64,000 bases of DNA from Blasia pusilla (taxonomy: Eukaryota; Marchantiophyta; Marchantiopsida; Blasiales), in contig CM114273.1 in assembly GCA_050084515.1 (NCBI GenBank), positions 7,006,001-7,070,000 of the forward strand, read 5' to 3'. The notes below the pieces were generated by a model. It was not told the DNA's origin. It did no database searches and worked only from the letters and a program-made list of their open reading frames with translations. Positions within the stretch are counted from its first letter, which is position 1, and each line of letters opens with the position of its first letter. Positions 1-11,167 of the stretch are shown here, one piece after another. The translations under genes were made by a program, and so were the position numbers.

Positions 1-663
1 CCATAGGACCATAGTAGGGCTAGTAGACTAACTCCACGTAGTCTAGTCCAGTGCTACCCACTTACGCGAGGACTTCTTCCTCTTCTTCTTCAGAGAAAGT
101 CGATGTGTGTCGAGGAGCGCGGGGAAGATGCTGTATGAGAAACGAAACCATAGCACAGAGAAGCCCAGCAGCGCACGAAACTGCACGTAGGTGGACGGAG
201 AGGCCAACGTAATTGCTGCAATATGCGTGGTGTTTAAGCTTTCCCTCGAGCTTGCATCTTGCGCAATTTTCTGTGACGTCGAGAAACCCCGGCGCGCGTT
301 CTGTGGTGGGATATTTCACCTTTGTAATTTTTGTGTGCCTCCAGGTGTATTGGTACGCACTGTGGGCTTGGGCTCCGAGCTTCGTATCTTTGGTTGCTGC
401 ACTCTTGCCTACCTGTGAGAGTATTTTGTGTCGGAAAGCAGGTTTCCACGACGCTTTCTCCTCGAGTTTTGGTGTCGTGATATATTGTGTCTAGAGGTAC
501 AGCGCAGCGCTAGACTTTTTGGTTCTCGAGCGTTTTCCCTTGAGGTGTGGGTGGCTTTTCCCGTGGAGAGTCGTGAGCATCATCGAATTGGGAAGTAGCA
601 GAGGAGGGCGCGGGGTTTGGATTGGAGTGATTTGAATGTTGGAGATTTGGTAGAGTTGCGGGC
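1..663 (+). promoter_or_regulatory. 5' flank and probable leader of the CPSF30 gene
   Basis: This stretch lies directly upstream of the CPSF30 start codon at 664. It is less AT-rich than the intergenic DNA further right. Several short open stretches occur on both strands, but none has a recognisable domain or splice structure, so I treat it as promoter plus 5' untranslated leader. I see no convincing TATA box and cannot place the transcription start. A 5' UTR intron is possible but not demonstrable from sequence alone. Confidence 0.45.
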
Positions 664-3600
664 ATGGAGGACGACGGAGGATTGAGTTTCGATTTTGAAG
701 GGGGCCTGGAGGCGGCGGCGGCTCCAGTGGCCCCCTCTGCACCGCAGCAAAATGCAGCCCCTTCGTCCTCTTCAGCGCAGATGAACTCTGCCGCTCCGAT
801 GGGTATGAATGCGGGTGCGCAGAAGGTGACACCGGGGCGGAAGAATTACCGTCAGACTGTGTGTCGCCACTGGCTGCGTGGTCTTTGCATGAAAGGGGAT
901 GCTTGTGGATTTTTGCACCAGTATGATAAGGCACGGATGCCTGTCTGCCGCTTTTTCGCCAAGTTTGGCGAGTGTCGGGAGCCTGACTGCATTTACAAAC
1001 ATACCAATGAAGACATCAAGGAATGCAACATGTAAGCGGTTTTTGAAAGCCCTGATCTCTGTCACTCGGCATTTCAATTTAGGGACAGGAGCTCGTTTGC
1101 CGTTCACACAAACCTTCCTTCCGGGTCCTGAAGCTTGACCTAAGATTTCTTTAGCGGGTCTATTTTTGTAAATCCTGTGCATATCTATTATCTGGAACAA
1201 GGAGATACGTTTGTGATGGATCTGCCCCATTTACGATGCCACTCCTTTGCGTTTGTCTTCTCGTGAGTGTGGGCTTGTTGGTTGTAGAGAGCAGGCTAGA
1301 AGTCTTGAGTTGAATATAGATGTCACCTCTTGAAGGTTTCACCCACTTGACTACTTCCGAGTCTATGACGCCTCAGCTAGTCCAATCGTTGTGAATGATG
1401 AAATTGTGGCATCTAAGCGGATATATTATAGCCAGGGCTTGAAACTCGCGATCTTAATTTCCAAAGACGCTGTTATCTACTTCCAAGTGCATGACGCCTG
1501 AGTTGGTCTAATCGTTGTTTATGATGAAATTGTTGCATCTGAGCAGATACATTTCGGCTAAGGCTTGAAACTCGTGATCTTAATTTTTAAAGACTGTTAT
1601 TTATGCACAGGTATAAGTTAGGTTTCTGTCCGAATGGTCCTGACTGCCGCTACCGACACCAAAAAATGCCAGGTCCACCCCCTTCTGTGGAACAAAACCT
1701 TCAGAAAATTCAGCATCGTGTGTATGCAATCAACGGAGGGGTGCACCATGGAAAGTATCCACCACCTCGACAGGGTTCAAATGAAGGTCAAGGCGTTCAA
1801 GGAGATGGGCCTTCCTGGCGACCACCCTCTGGAGGTGCCACCACACGGAATGTGGTACCTCTGGTGCTTCCGGAAGACTCACATAATGGTCAACACTCAC
1901 GAGTGCAGCGACCTGCACCACAACATCAGCCAGCTAGTGCGCCACAACCCACTCAACCTGTCCAGCAACATGTTTTGGCGAATGGCACACCCAATCCACA
2001 ACCTTTCACATCTGCAGCAATTCCTCTACCCCATGGCTACTGTAGGTTGGTGCACAAATCTCATACCTTTTGCTCTCTAGAGTCATCTACTTATTTATGG
2101 AGCTCTTTGGCTGTAAAGTATTTAGAAAGATCACATCTGATTTGTATTGTCACATTAGTGGCTTTTATGTCGTAAGAAGCTTCGTTACTGATCAGGAAAT
2201 TGTTCATTTTGCAAGTGAAGGAAGCCCACTCCTCGCAAGTGGGCTTCTTTATAAGCAATTGTAGCTATTTTTTCATTCATGTTGTTATTGTTGAATTTAT
2301 GGCTCTTATCTAGTGTTGGAGCCTGTCATTTTGAAGGATGTGTCTCACTGGTAACTGTTACTTGATATGTTGATGCCACTGCAGGTTTTTTATTGTGAAG
2401 AGCAGCAATAGGGAGAACTTGGAGCTGTCTGTGGAAAGGGGATTGTGGGCAACCCATCGTAACAATGAGTCAAAGTTGAATGATGCTCATGATACCTGTG
2501 ACCATGTCATTCTTGTATTTTCAGTCAATGAAACCCGTCATTTCCAGGTTGGTATTTCTTGACAGTTTACTGGGATATGCATCACAGCATTTTTCTCATC
2601 TAGTGGACCTCAATCTGTGAGATGCACAGGCACACACTGGAGTTTGATGTTGGCTTTGACCTCCCCTTGTTGGTTAAAAAAAATCAACCTCTTCAAGTTT
2701 TTCGATCTGTGTCGTGGCAGATGGATAAATGCACGACTTGAAATTTCTCTGAAGATTCAAGATTTTAGTGATCATCTCTGAAACCTTGTTGCAGATGCCT
2801 TATCACCCACTAATTTCTTGATTTACTGTTTTATTGTAGGGTTGTGCCCGAATGATGTCAAAAATTGGAGGCATTGCTGGTGGAGGTGGATGGAAATATG
2901 CACATGGAACTGCTCACTATGGCCGGAATTTCCGCTTGAAATGGTTAAAGGTATGAATAAGGAAAGCGGGTTTGACTTGATCTTGCTGACTAACTGGTTA
3001 TAGATCACTTTCACTTTCCTCGAACTTCAAAATTTGTGTTCTTGTGACCTAATATAGTTCTTCTTGGATGTGGTCTATACCTTGACCTTAGTGGCTCCTC
3101 GAGTTTCAACACAAATGGTTGTGTCAGGTTCTTGTGACCTTCATTAGATTGTCAGATGCTTTACTTGTATCTTGATTGCTTATTCTCTGTTATTTCTTCC
3201 ATTTTACTGCGATACAGAATGTAGTAAAAGGTGTGTTTTCCTTATGAACATGCTTTCAACTTGATCCTCTGCTAACTATGAGTGCTGTTAAGTTGAACAG
3301 TCTTTTGCTTACAATTTCTGGTCAGCATCATATATTAGCTCAAAAGAGGACCTCTTTCTTATTTGGCCGACTCTGGAATGAATATTCTTCTTCGCACACT
3401 TAATTCATGCCATTTGTTGTTTCTAAACCTGAATATCAGCTTCATTAGTGTCAGAGTTCTGAAAGTCAGTCAGGAATCAAGATGAGAGGGATTTTGTTGT
3501 TGAGAATTGATGACCATAAAGTCCTAAACTCAGTCATGGTTCTATTGTTGCATGGTCTATGGTGGAAAATTTGTAATTTTGTTATATTCTACCTGTAAAG

Positions 3601-5684
3601 TATCTAGATGACATGTAATTCGTGATAGTGTATTTTAAGTAAATTGTGGCAACTATGATTGTATCAAGTCTGCAAATACTTTTGTTTCCTCCAACTCCTG
3701 GTCATGCCACGCCCCCAAATTGTAACTTTGCTTAGACTCATTGAATTCTATGTGGATGAATTCGGTGGCAGCTTTGCGAGCTTTCCTTCAACAAGACTCG
3801 GCATTTGAGAAATCCTTACAATGAAAATCTTCCTGTGAAGGTACAAGAAGTTGCCCCGGCCTGATGTGTGCAATGAATGCATAGGATTTTTGAGTTGCTT
3901 AGATAAAGGCCACAAGACTCAAATCCCAAATGTTACGGACATCCACTTTGGAACTTAGTGAAGTAAGCCTTCATAAAGATAGTCATTAGGCTGACGGATT
4001 TATCTCGTGAAGTTGTAGCACTATAACTAACATATACGCTCATATGCAAGAGTAATATCAGGTCTTTAGGGTAAATTAAGTTTGTTGTACAGTATTAAAT
4101 AGTTTCTAAAGCAAGTGCTGTAACTTTTGGTACAGAACTTCCTCCATCCCTGAACTTTGACATCTATTGTGTCTTGCAATTGATCACTATACATGGTTTG
4201 CTGTACCTGTGGTCATGTGCTTGACATGAGTACTTCTTCTGCTGTACATGAGGTGGATCTCTTTTGACTGTTCTTATTGGATATTCACACAGATCAGTCG
4301 AGATTGTCAAGAGTTGGAACCGATTGTTGGGGACCAGCTTGCTCAACTTCTTTACATGGAGCCTGATAGCGAGCTCATGGTGAGAACTTTTTGGACCATG
4401 AGAACTTTTTGGTAGTGTTTCACTCATAGGAAGTCATGCGTGGAGAACTTTAGAGTTGTGTTTGACTCAAAGCCCAAAGTTGTGCTCAAAGCCCAAAGTT
4501 GCACATATTATGTTGTGAATGCTGACTGGCTCATTTTGCAGATTGTTGCTAAAGAAGGAGAGGCAAAGCGGGAAGAGGAGAAAGTAAGGGGTGGCCCGAC
4601 ATCTGGACAGGAGGTGGATGATGCAGACATCATACCCTTTGAGGACAATGAGGATGACCAGGAAGATGATGACAGTGATGATGATGATGGCTCTAGCCAA
4701 ATCATGGGTGGAAATCCTGGTCGTGGAAGGGCACCTATGGGTCATGGACAAATGTGGGGTCCTTATGGCATGGGAAGGGGAGGTAGGGGGGGTGGTATGG
4801 GTGGTGGTGGTCCTGGTGGCAGAGGTATGGGATTTCACCCTGAGATGGGCGAGGGTTTTGGCATGAATTTTGACAGGTTTGGTATGGGCCCAGGAGAGGG
4901 CTTTGGCATGGGTCCTGGGGACATGTTTGGGGGTCATCCTGGTGGGCCTGGGAGAGGATTTCCTCCTTTTGGTCATCCTAGTGCCGGTTTTGGTGGTCCT
5001 GAATTTCCAAATATGGGTCCTGGTTCAGTTATGAATTTTGGACCCATGGATGGTCCTGGGCCAGGTATGGTCTTCCATGGGAGACCACCCGGACCAGGTG
5101 GTATGTTTCCTCCAAGTGGGCCTGCAATGATGGGTCCGCCAGGAGGTCACGCCCCAGGAATGATGATGGGCGGAGGTGCAAGACCACCTCATTTCATGCC
5201 TGGCCCAGTTGGCCCAATGGGACGACCGCCTCGGCCTATAGGAGCAGGTTTTCGTCCTCCATTTTCTGGTGGCTCTGGTAGAGGTGGCCGAGGTCCTGCA
5301 GATCAGCAAAAGAGACGGAGGGCTGATCGTGGTTCTGGTGGCGATCGAGTGACGACGGGTGATGAGGGTAAATCATCTGCAAAGCTGAGACTTGTTGCTT
5401 CATCTGCCGAGGAAGGTTCTCAGGCTGATAATGAGGCTGAAAACCCTGGTGTGGCCCAAAGACACCAAGGGGAAGATGGATCTGGTTATGGTAGCACTGC
5501 CTACACTGGAGATAATGAAGAGGATGAGAGTGAGAGTGAAGATGAGGCGCCCCGACGTTCAAGGCATGGAGAAGGACGAAAGAGGAGGCGAGAATGGGAT
5601 GGGGAAGGGAATGGTGCTGGAAGTGAGCGTTGGGATCAAGATGGAGAACTAGGGGGTCCATGGGAGCCAACTGTTCCTGTATGA
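664..5684 (+). CDS. CPSF30: CPSF30, long form: CCCH zinc-finger / YTH-domain polyadenylation factor (7 exons)
   Basis: This is the plant 30-kDa subunit of the cleavage and polyadenylation specificity factor, a nuclear RNA-binding protein that helps choose poly(A) sites; its YTH domain reads N6-methyladenosine. Exons by GT-AG sites and frame: 664-1031, 1611-2045, 2385-2547, 2840-2950, 3772-3840, 4293-4379, 4542-5684, giving 791 residues. Three CCCH fingers lie near residues 67-85 (CX7CX5CX3H), 95-113 and 121-139; the third is split by intron 1. The YTH domain covers about residues 268-411, including GLWATHRNN and GGGGWKYAHG, which hold the likely aromatic-cage tryptophans. The tail has an acidic run (about 448-462), a long Gly/Met/Pro-rich stretch (about 466-668), a KRRR motif and mixed-charge repeats. 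The start is supported by the family-typical N-terminus MEDDGGLSFDFEGGL. The finger count and YTH fusion match Arabidopsis CPSF30-L. The low-complexity tail is the least certain part. Confidence 0.95.
1351..1600 (+). repeat. Tandem duplication in CPSF30 intron 1 (two units of about 125 bp)
   Basis: Unit 1 is 1351-1476 and unit 2 is 1477-1600. Both begin CTACTTCC, share a block around ATGATGAAATTGT, and end in CTTGAAACTCG...GACTGTTAT-type sequence. They differ by scattered substitutions, so the duplication is not recent. The second unit abuts the intron 1 acceptor (AG at 1609-1610), so the duplicated piece probably copied the branch-point region as well. Confidence 0.85.
1611..2175 (+). other. 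Possible short CPSF30 isoform: exon 2 read-through into intron 2
   Basis: If intron 2 is not removed, the exon 2 frame stays open past the donor at 2046 and stops at 2173-2175. The product would keep all three zinc fingers, add about 42 intron-encoded residues, and lack the YTH domain (310 residues in total). Arabidopsis CPSF30 is known to make such a short form by polyadenylation inside intron 2. Here the read-through frame is seen directly; its use is inference, and I see no classical AATAAA downstream of the stop within the intron. Confidence 0.4.
2218..2250 (+). other. Perfect hairpin in CPSF30 intron 2
   Basis: Arms GAAGCCCACT (2221-2230) and AGTGGGCTTC (2238-2247) are perfectly complementary, with a 7-base loop. 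A G-U pair and two A-U pairs extend the stem. It lies about 45 bases after the stop codon of the intron-retained short reading frame. Confidence 0.8.
4381..4503 (+). repeat. Short direct repeats in CPSF30 intron 6
   Basis: A 14-bp repeat (TGAGAACTTTTTGG) occurs at 4381-4394 and 4399-4412. A 19-bp tandem repeat with core CTCAAAGCCCAAAGTTG occurs at 4466-4484 and 4485-4503. Both lie in the 162-bp intron 6, between the YTH-encoding exons and the Gly-rich last exon. Confidence 0.75.
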
Positions 5685-8600
5685 GATCTATGAGGAGCAG
5701 GTCAAGGTTTCGTGCCCCCAAAAGCCTGTAATCTCTATGATTGGACTCCTTTTTATGAACTTTTTAGTCACAGTGATGCATTATAAAGCCTTGTTTTTTA
5801 ACTGAGGCTGTTAGGCTAAATTCCCTAGCAATTGATTGACACTTTAATCTGAATGCACTTAGGTGCCTCTTATGAGAGGAGATGTAGCGAGTGTCCATGT
5901 GGACCTCAGTTAAGCCCTTGATAGTGTTTTCAGAATCACTATTGCTAATGTGGGCCATGAACAAAATTTGAGACAAGTGCTCTACAGGAAGTCAGTGTAA
6001 CATAAAGTGTATGTGCAAGTGCACAGCCAATTGTGTCGTCAGGTTTTGATTGCCACGTCAAGCGTCCTGATGCCAACATAATTTTTACCCGCGGATGTGG
6101 AGCTTGCCCTCTAGATTAAAAATGAAAATTTGGTAGATGACAATTCTTTTTGATTGGATTCCGTCCTTGTTGAAGGGCGTGAGGCTAGTTGTGTGTAGGA
6201 AAGGAATTAGCCATACCAGACTTGTAAACATAATCCATGTACATATGATATGGGAGTTCTGATGACTTAAGCTTAGCCAGTTGTAGGGATTGAGGCTTGG
6301 GAAGTGGAGTGTACAGTAGGGCAAACGAGAAACTTCCCGTTGAGATGTATATTTCGGATGGGGTACGAGTGATCTTTTGCCACTCAATTTTGTCATGAAA
6401 AGGTTGCGTGTAGTCTAGCTGGGTACAGCAGAGAATTATATCCATGTCCATTTGGTCTGCAAGTGGTTACTGTCGTCTACCAGGGTGTAGATAGTAAGGA
6501 AATACAAATCAACGAGTGTACAGTAGGACAACCCGGAATAGGCTTTTGACATTGTGACATACAATGGACCCCCAGGTCTTTTGGACCATACTTGAAATTT
6601 GTGCTGCTGGGGTCTTTGTATCTAAGAGGTGAACACCATGACCTGAAACTTGGTCATGTAGTAAAGCTGTAAAATGTATGACACATGAGTCTCAGTGATG
6701 GAAAAGATTTGACTTCCGATTCTGTGGAGTCGTCGGATAAGATACACAATAATACTGTCGACCTGTCATTGAGAATTTCAGAGCTTGTCTGATGTTTTAG
6801 GTTCAGTGCTGGATTTGGTGTAATATTTTGGACTAGAATTGAGCCCATGGAACTGAAATCTACCTTGTGAATAGCTAGCAGATGATGCCACTAAGAATTG
6901 CGCAGATGTAAAGTTTCAGAATGTCAGTTGGTTGAACCCAAGGTTCTCGCAAGTAAATCTGGCCCATGGTTACCAAACCAACTCAACTCTTAGAACACAG
7001 CCTCAGGAATTTTAGTCCTCTGGCACCTGCCCAGGAGTTCCGGACACAACCATCCATTTCATCCCCCCGAGAGAGTTCCAGTTTAGGACACAGAGCCAAA
7101 AAGAAAATCTCGTGATCATTTTAACGACGAATCGGCGCTCGAATCTGCTACACGTCAAAGTTCCTCAGAGGGGATGGGAGGGTTACGCAAAGACCTACCC
7201 GAAACTGTTACAGCGATCCTAATTCCACGTCTAAACGACAGGCGGCAAGCCAAAGGGGCATGCAAATCCACACCAACAGCGACTCCTTTCTTCCTCGAGC
7301 CCAGGTTGCACTCAGGCCGGGTGTTACTAGTTGATGACAGGCTTGAGGGTGAGCTCCTTTGCTTGAAGTCACGCAGGATTTGCTTCATCTGGATTTTGAT
7401 TTAGATCCGCACTAAAAACTGGGGTGATAGGTGTGCCCCACATGAACTGGAACATGCATTTCACAAGAAATGAGGAAATTTAGGATGAGATTTGAAGCTT
7501 TCTGGATAGTATGAGAGCACAAAGTGTACAAAATTTATTATTATATTCGTGTGGATAAGTTAGATAATGAGGAAAAAAAAGGAGTGTATGTACATGCTAT
7601 AATAAATTAATGGATGCCCATGCTATGCAATGATAGTTTAAATAATTAAGGGAAAATAGGGCTTTTGATTTAACTATATCCCAAAATTGTTAAGTGACTT
7701 GAATAAGCTTTAAATGATCTTATGGTTTGAAAGATTGAGCTATTCTATTGGTGGACAGGGCCACACGTTAATAGAGGAATAAATCATGCATTGCATAGGC
7801 TTATACTATATATACGAGTATTTTGTAAATTATAGATATCACTAGATCAATGAACCTTGAGAGAAAGGAAACTTATCTTTAATCAAATATTCCAATGCCA
7901 TACTCTTACATTTCAAAGAAAAGAAACTAGCTAGGACATGTACCAAACTAGTTACCCAGACGTCTTCTTCTTGATTAAAAAAGACATGTGTCTCATTTTC
8001 CCGTGTAGCCATGAGAAAACGCTCCTCTGTTAATAATATAGATGTTTGAGCAAATCTTAATTTGGCAAACAGACTGAATTTTTTTTTGAAAAAACCACAT
8101 GGCAACAAAGAAATTTTCAGACTCTTTCATCCTTTCCAGTTTGTAAAAATGATTTTTTTCATTTTGGAATATTTAAAAATTTTCTTTCTTATATCTAAAA
8201 GAATTTACTTTATGAAAATTTCTTATCGGAGTTGGCTAATAGGATTGCCCAAAGTTACCGTTTGTAAGGAATAAAGGGATTTTCAGAGGCCATAAAAAAA
8301 TTACAATTTATAAGTGACATCCAACTAGTTTTAAAAAAATTATTAGAAGAAACATGTCCTTTTTCTTAAGTTATGGCCACGAAGAGGCCAAGTTTGAGCA
8401 ACCTAAACATTAATTTCAAAATGATAGAGATTATATTCCACATAAAAGAATATGAAACCCAAAAATAAGTTGAAGTAAACACCAAAAAATCATTTAACAA
8501 CATAAGAATTTTCTTTTAAAGAAACAAACCAAAAAGTCCATGACTCACATGACCTTCAAAAGGGAAAAATTATTGAATAAAATATTATTCTTTTCCTCTT

Positions 8601-8760
8601 CCTGAGAGCCTCGTCAAGGGGTTGGTTCTCCCCATGAAATTTTTGTGCATGATCTTAAAATTTTCATAAAGGATTTAAGTCTAATGAGGTCATCCACAAA
8701 TTTATTTTATTAAGCAATAGTTGATGGAGTTTTATTCCACCAAATAAACAAAGGCTCTAG
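5685..8760. other. CPSF30 3' flank and AT-rich intergenic region, no gene recognised
   Basis: The first few hundred bases are probably the CPSF30 3' UTR; no strong polyadenylation signal is obvious. A less AT-rich patch at about 7,140-7,400 is open on both strands for about 75 codons, but neither translation resembles a known family and there is no splice or domain support. From about 7,550 to 8,760 the sequence is very AT-rich with A and T runs and no coding signal. Confidence 0.5.
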
Positions 8761-9784
8761 GGATGGAGAGTGGATGGTGGGGATAGCTAAGTTGCAGAGA
8801 GCTGGGTCGCGTTGACTCAGTTGCGGGCAAGGATCATGAGTATGTGTGCCATTAGTGTAGGAACAAAAGGGCATGATCGGGAGTAGGATGAGCTTGGGTG
8901 GCTATGATCGGCTAGTAGGAGTGGGTTCGTTACTTGACCAATGAGCCATTGAGAGTTGGAGATTGATTTCCGACCTGCTAGTACTGCGTGGACCGGCGGC
9001 AAGATGGGTGCTCTGTATCAACGGGTTACTATGGAGTGTTAGTGGTGGAGATTCACGCGCTCATGTCAACGAGTAGTTCACATCTCATGATGGGAGATTC
9101 ATTAATTTTTTTGGGGGAGATGTTATGTCGTAGAGGTTTCCGCACCACATGGACCACTCAGTGTTGACCATGCAGTAGAGTGATGGTGAGCTTGTTCAGG
9201 TTACCCATTTGAGTCCCTTTTTCTTGCACTTTTCTTGTGTCATTGAGGGTATCGGGTATCGGGTAGTATCTTAGGCTAGATGGAAGTAGCAATGGTGACG
9301 AGTGTAGATACCTTACATATGTAGTATTTTAGTGAAGATAGGGTGGTTTCCCGAGTAGGGGTCGTGTGCGTGACGTGGGAGAGTGTGAGTAGCTTAGGTG
9401 AGCTAGGTTGGGAGGCTCAAGTTGAGCTTGAGTGTTGAGTACGCGTGAGGCCTGGTGTGTCATCACGACATCATCATTAGCACAGGTGAGCTAGGGAGGA
9501 GTGTGGGAGAATCTTAGTGAGTCTGAGTGCTTGAGCATGTGAGGCAAGCTTGTTATCACGACATTCCTCCACTATTTGGAAGAACGGGGTAGTTTGAGCA
9601 ATGGTAGTGGATTTACATGGAGTGGAGTGAAGTATTGAGAGGTTTCAAGTGAGGAACCACCCTAACTCCCATCTGTGGCTTGTTCGTCATCATTGAACAA
9701 CAAATGTGGTGATGAGATTGCAGACGCAGACAGTGATATGAGGAGGGAGATGGACGACATTAGCCACCAGGGCATGTGCCATTT

Positions 9785-10259
9785 CTCGAGTGCGGTAGGC
9801 ACCGTTGACTTAGAAAATCTTATCTAGGAGTTTGACATATGGTGCAACTTCCAAGAGATACGAGCCCCTATGCGGTTCAACCCTTTCATGGCATGGAAGG
9901 GTTTGCTCAAGCATTGGGAGGGTCCTCCAATGGATGACTATATGGAGTTCTTGTCTTTACTTTTGGTAGAGATTGATGTCTGAAGAATATATATATATAT
10001 CATGCTCCAAGATATGTTTCCACTAGTGGCAGCAGGCGTATGATGGGATAGTGAGAGGGGAGAGACCTACACCATCAGCCCTAACACTACATGGAGACGA
10101 GGGCGTTGAGGTGGCAGACACCTTTGGTGCTAGAGAACCACCCAATTTTAGTCTTGTAATGGAGTTCTTTTGATATTTAAGGATCAATTGAGGAGCTACC
10201 AAGGAGTGCAGACCTACAAGCTGAAGAGTATACAAGATTTTGAGCGGAGATCGAGTGAG
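9785..10259 (+). pseudogene. Gag fragment of remnant G
   Basis: Conceptual translation gives SSAVGTVDLEN, a stop, then EFDIWCNFQE and FMAWKGLLKHWEGPPMDDY. These match the Gag of element B (FSGAVGTIELHDFIAEF, GMFQHLEGAPMDDYHEF) and of element C. The downstream part reads GVQTYKLKSIQDFERRS, matching GVRTEKFRSIHDFQRC in B. There is a nonsense codon, a frame change and a (TA)n run near 9,984. The fragment ends abruptly where the 3' terminal repeat begins. Confidence 0.75.
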
Positions 10260-10260
10260 A

Positions 10261-10878
10261 TGTCACATTTGAGTAGCCGATAGGTTGAGATTTATCGTGG
10301 ATAGGGCGTAGAAGCCAGCGGACTATCTTGAGTGTAACTTTGTCCCACAATGCCGGATGAGGTTGAGGATAGGTCCATTGTGTCAGGAACGTCATTTCTG
10401 ATAACTTTCTTTTTTAGGTCTTTCACAACCGGGTGACTTGTTGACCAGGTCACCCGCCCCTAGTAACCTATGCGTGCAAGTTACCAAGGGGATGGCTATT
10501 TTTAGGAGAAGAGCCTTTTGGCTCTTCCCAACCCTATATAAGAGAGGAAGATGGCTTTCCTAATCCATCTTTCTCATGTTGGGCCGTTGGAGCACCTCTC
10601 TTGTATGTGTGTGAGATAGGACTAGGGTGCTAGTGTCCGGATTCCTTGATAGCGTAGGGTGGACGAGGTTCGATATGCCGATGTAGATTGAGGAGTGGAG
10701 TTTTAGGCTGGGTGTGCCATTTTTACTACTCTTTATTTTTGTTGTGTGATCTTCATGTATATGTATGAGTTTATTTCTATACATGTGTGGATCTACCCGT
10801 GTGTGGGGAAGATCGGTGTTGTGTGGTGTAGATATGACCAGCGATGTATGTTGTGTAGCGATATGTATGCGCACGACA
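10261..10878 (+). repeat. Terminal repeat (second subfamily) of remnant G, body plus tail
   Basis: The repeat starts TGTCAC and ends GCACGACA (TG...CA). It holds a likely TATA box, TATATAAG at 10,535-10,542. An 8-bp perfect hairpin, GAAGAGCC/GGCTCTTC with loop TTTT, lies just upstream at about 10,508-10,527, and an imperfect one (GATGG...CCATC) just downstream at 10,550-10,569. The tail portion (about 10,740-10,878) ends with the same TATGCGCACGACA block found at both sides of the repeat body in elements A and B. Related copies lie at 12,755 and 14,764. Confidence 0.75.
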
Positions 10879-11167
10879 GGTTTCTATCATAAGACAGAAA
10901 CCTCAGGTTAGGGGGTAGGAAGAGAAAAGGGCGGGGGGGGGTGGTTAGGATCCCCCCTCATGTTTCTGTCTAATGAGAGAAACCTGAGAGGGGAAGGGAG
11001 GAATTCAAATGGGGGGTTTAGAATCCCCCCTCAGGTTTTTGTCATAAGACAGAAACCTAAGAGGGGAGGAGAGAGAGAAAGGGGGGAGGGGGATGTAGGG
11101 ATTCACCTGAGGTTTCTGTCTTATGACAGAAACCTCAGGGGGGATCCTAAACCCCCCATTTGAATTC
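10879..11167. repeat. G-rich inverted-repeat cluster built on a palindromic AGGTTTCTGTC...GACAGAAACCT unit
   Basis: Four related palindromic units lie at about 10,879-10,905, 10,962-10,992, 11,031-11,060 and 11,107-11,137. The last two are embedded in a larger inverted repeat: 11,001-11,061 and 11,107-11,167 are complementary over 61 bp with about four mismatches, both starting from GAATTC at the outer end, separated by 45 bp of purine-rich spacer. Long G runs occur at about 10,932-10,942, 11,011-11,016 and 11,081-11,092. The cluster starts exactly where the terminal repeat of remnant G ends. No coding capacity. Confidence 0.8.

Larger units (their letters stand above)
8761..10878 (+). mobile_element. 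Ty3/gypsy remnant G: leader, gag fragment and 3' terminal repeat
   Basis: This is an internally deleted relative of the 36-59 kb elements. The leader at about 8,880-9,560 shares phrases with a second remnant at about 31,960-32,560. A broken gag lies at 9,785-10,259. The sequence then jumps directly into a terminal repeat beginning TGTCAC at 10,261 and ending GCACGACA at 10,878, so protease to integrase are missing. The left boundary is approximate. Confidence 0.7.

Noticed and set aside
491-1230. Minus-strand frames of 147 and 152 codons across CPSF30 exon 1
   Set aside because: They are shadows of the coding strand, with no domain or splice support.
7155-7404. Opposed frames of 77 and 76 codons in a less AT-rich patch
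   Set aside because: No start context, domain or homology that I recognise; overlapping on both strands.
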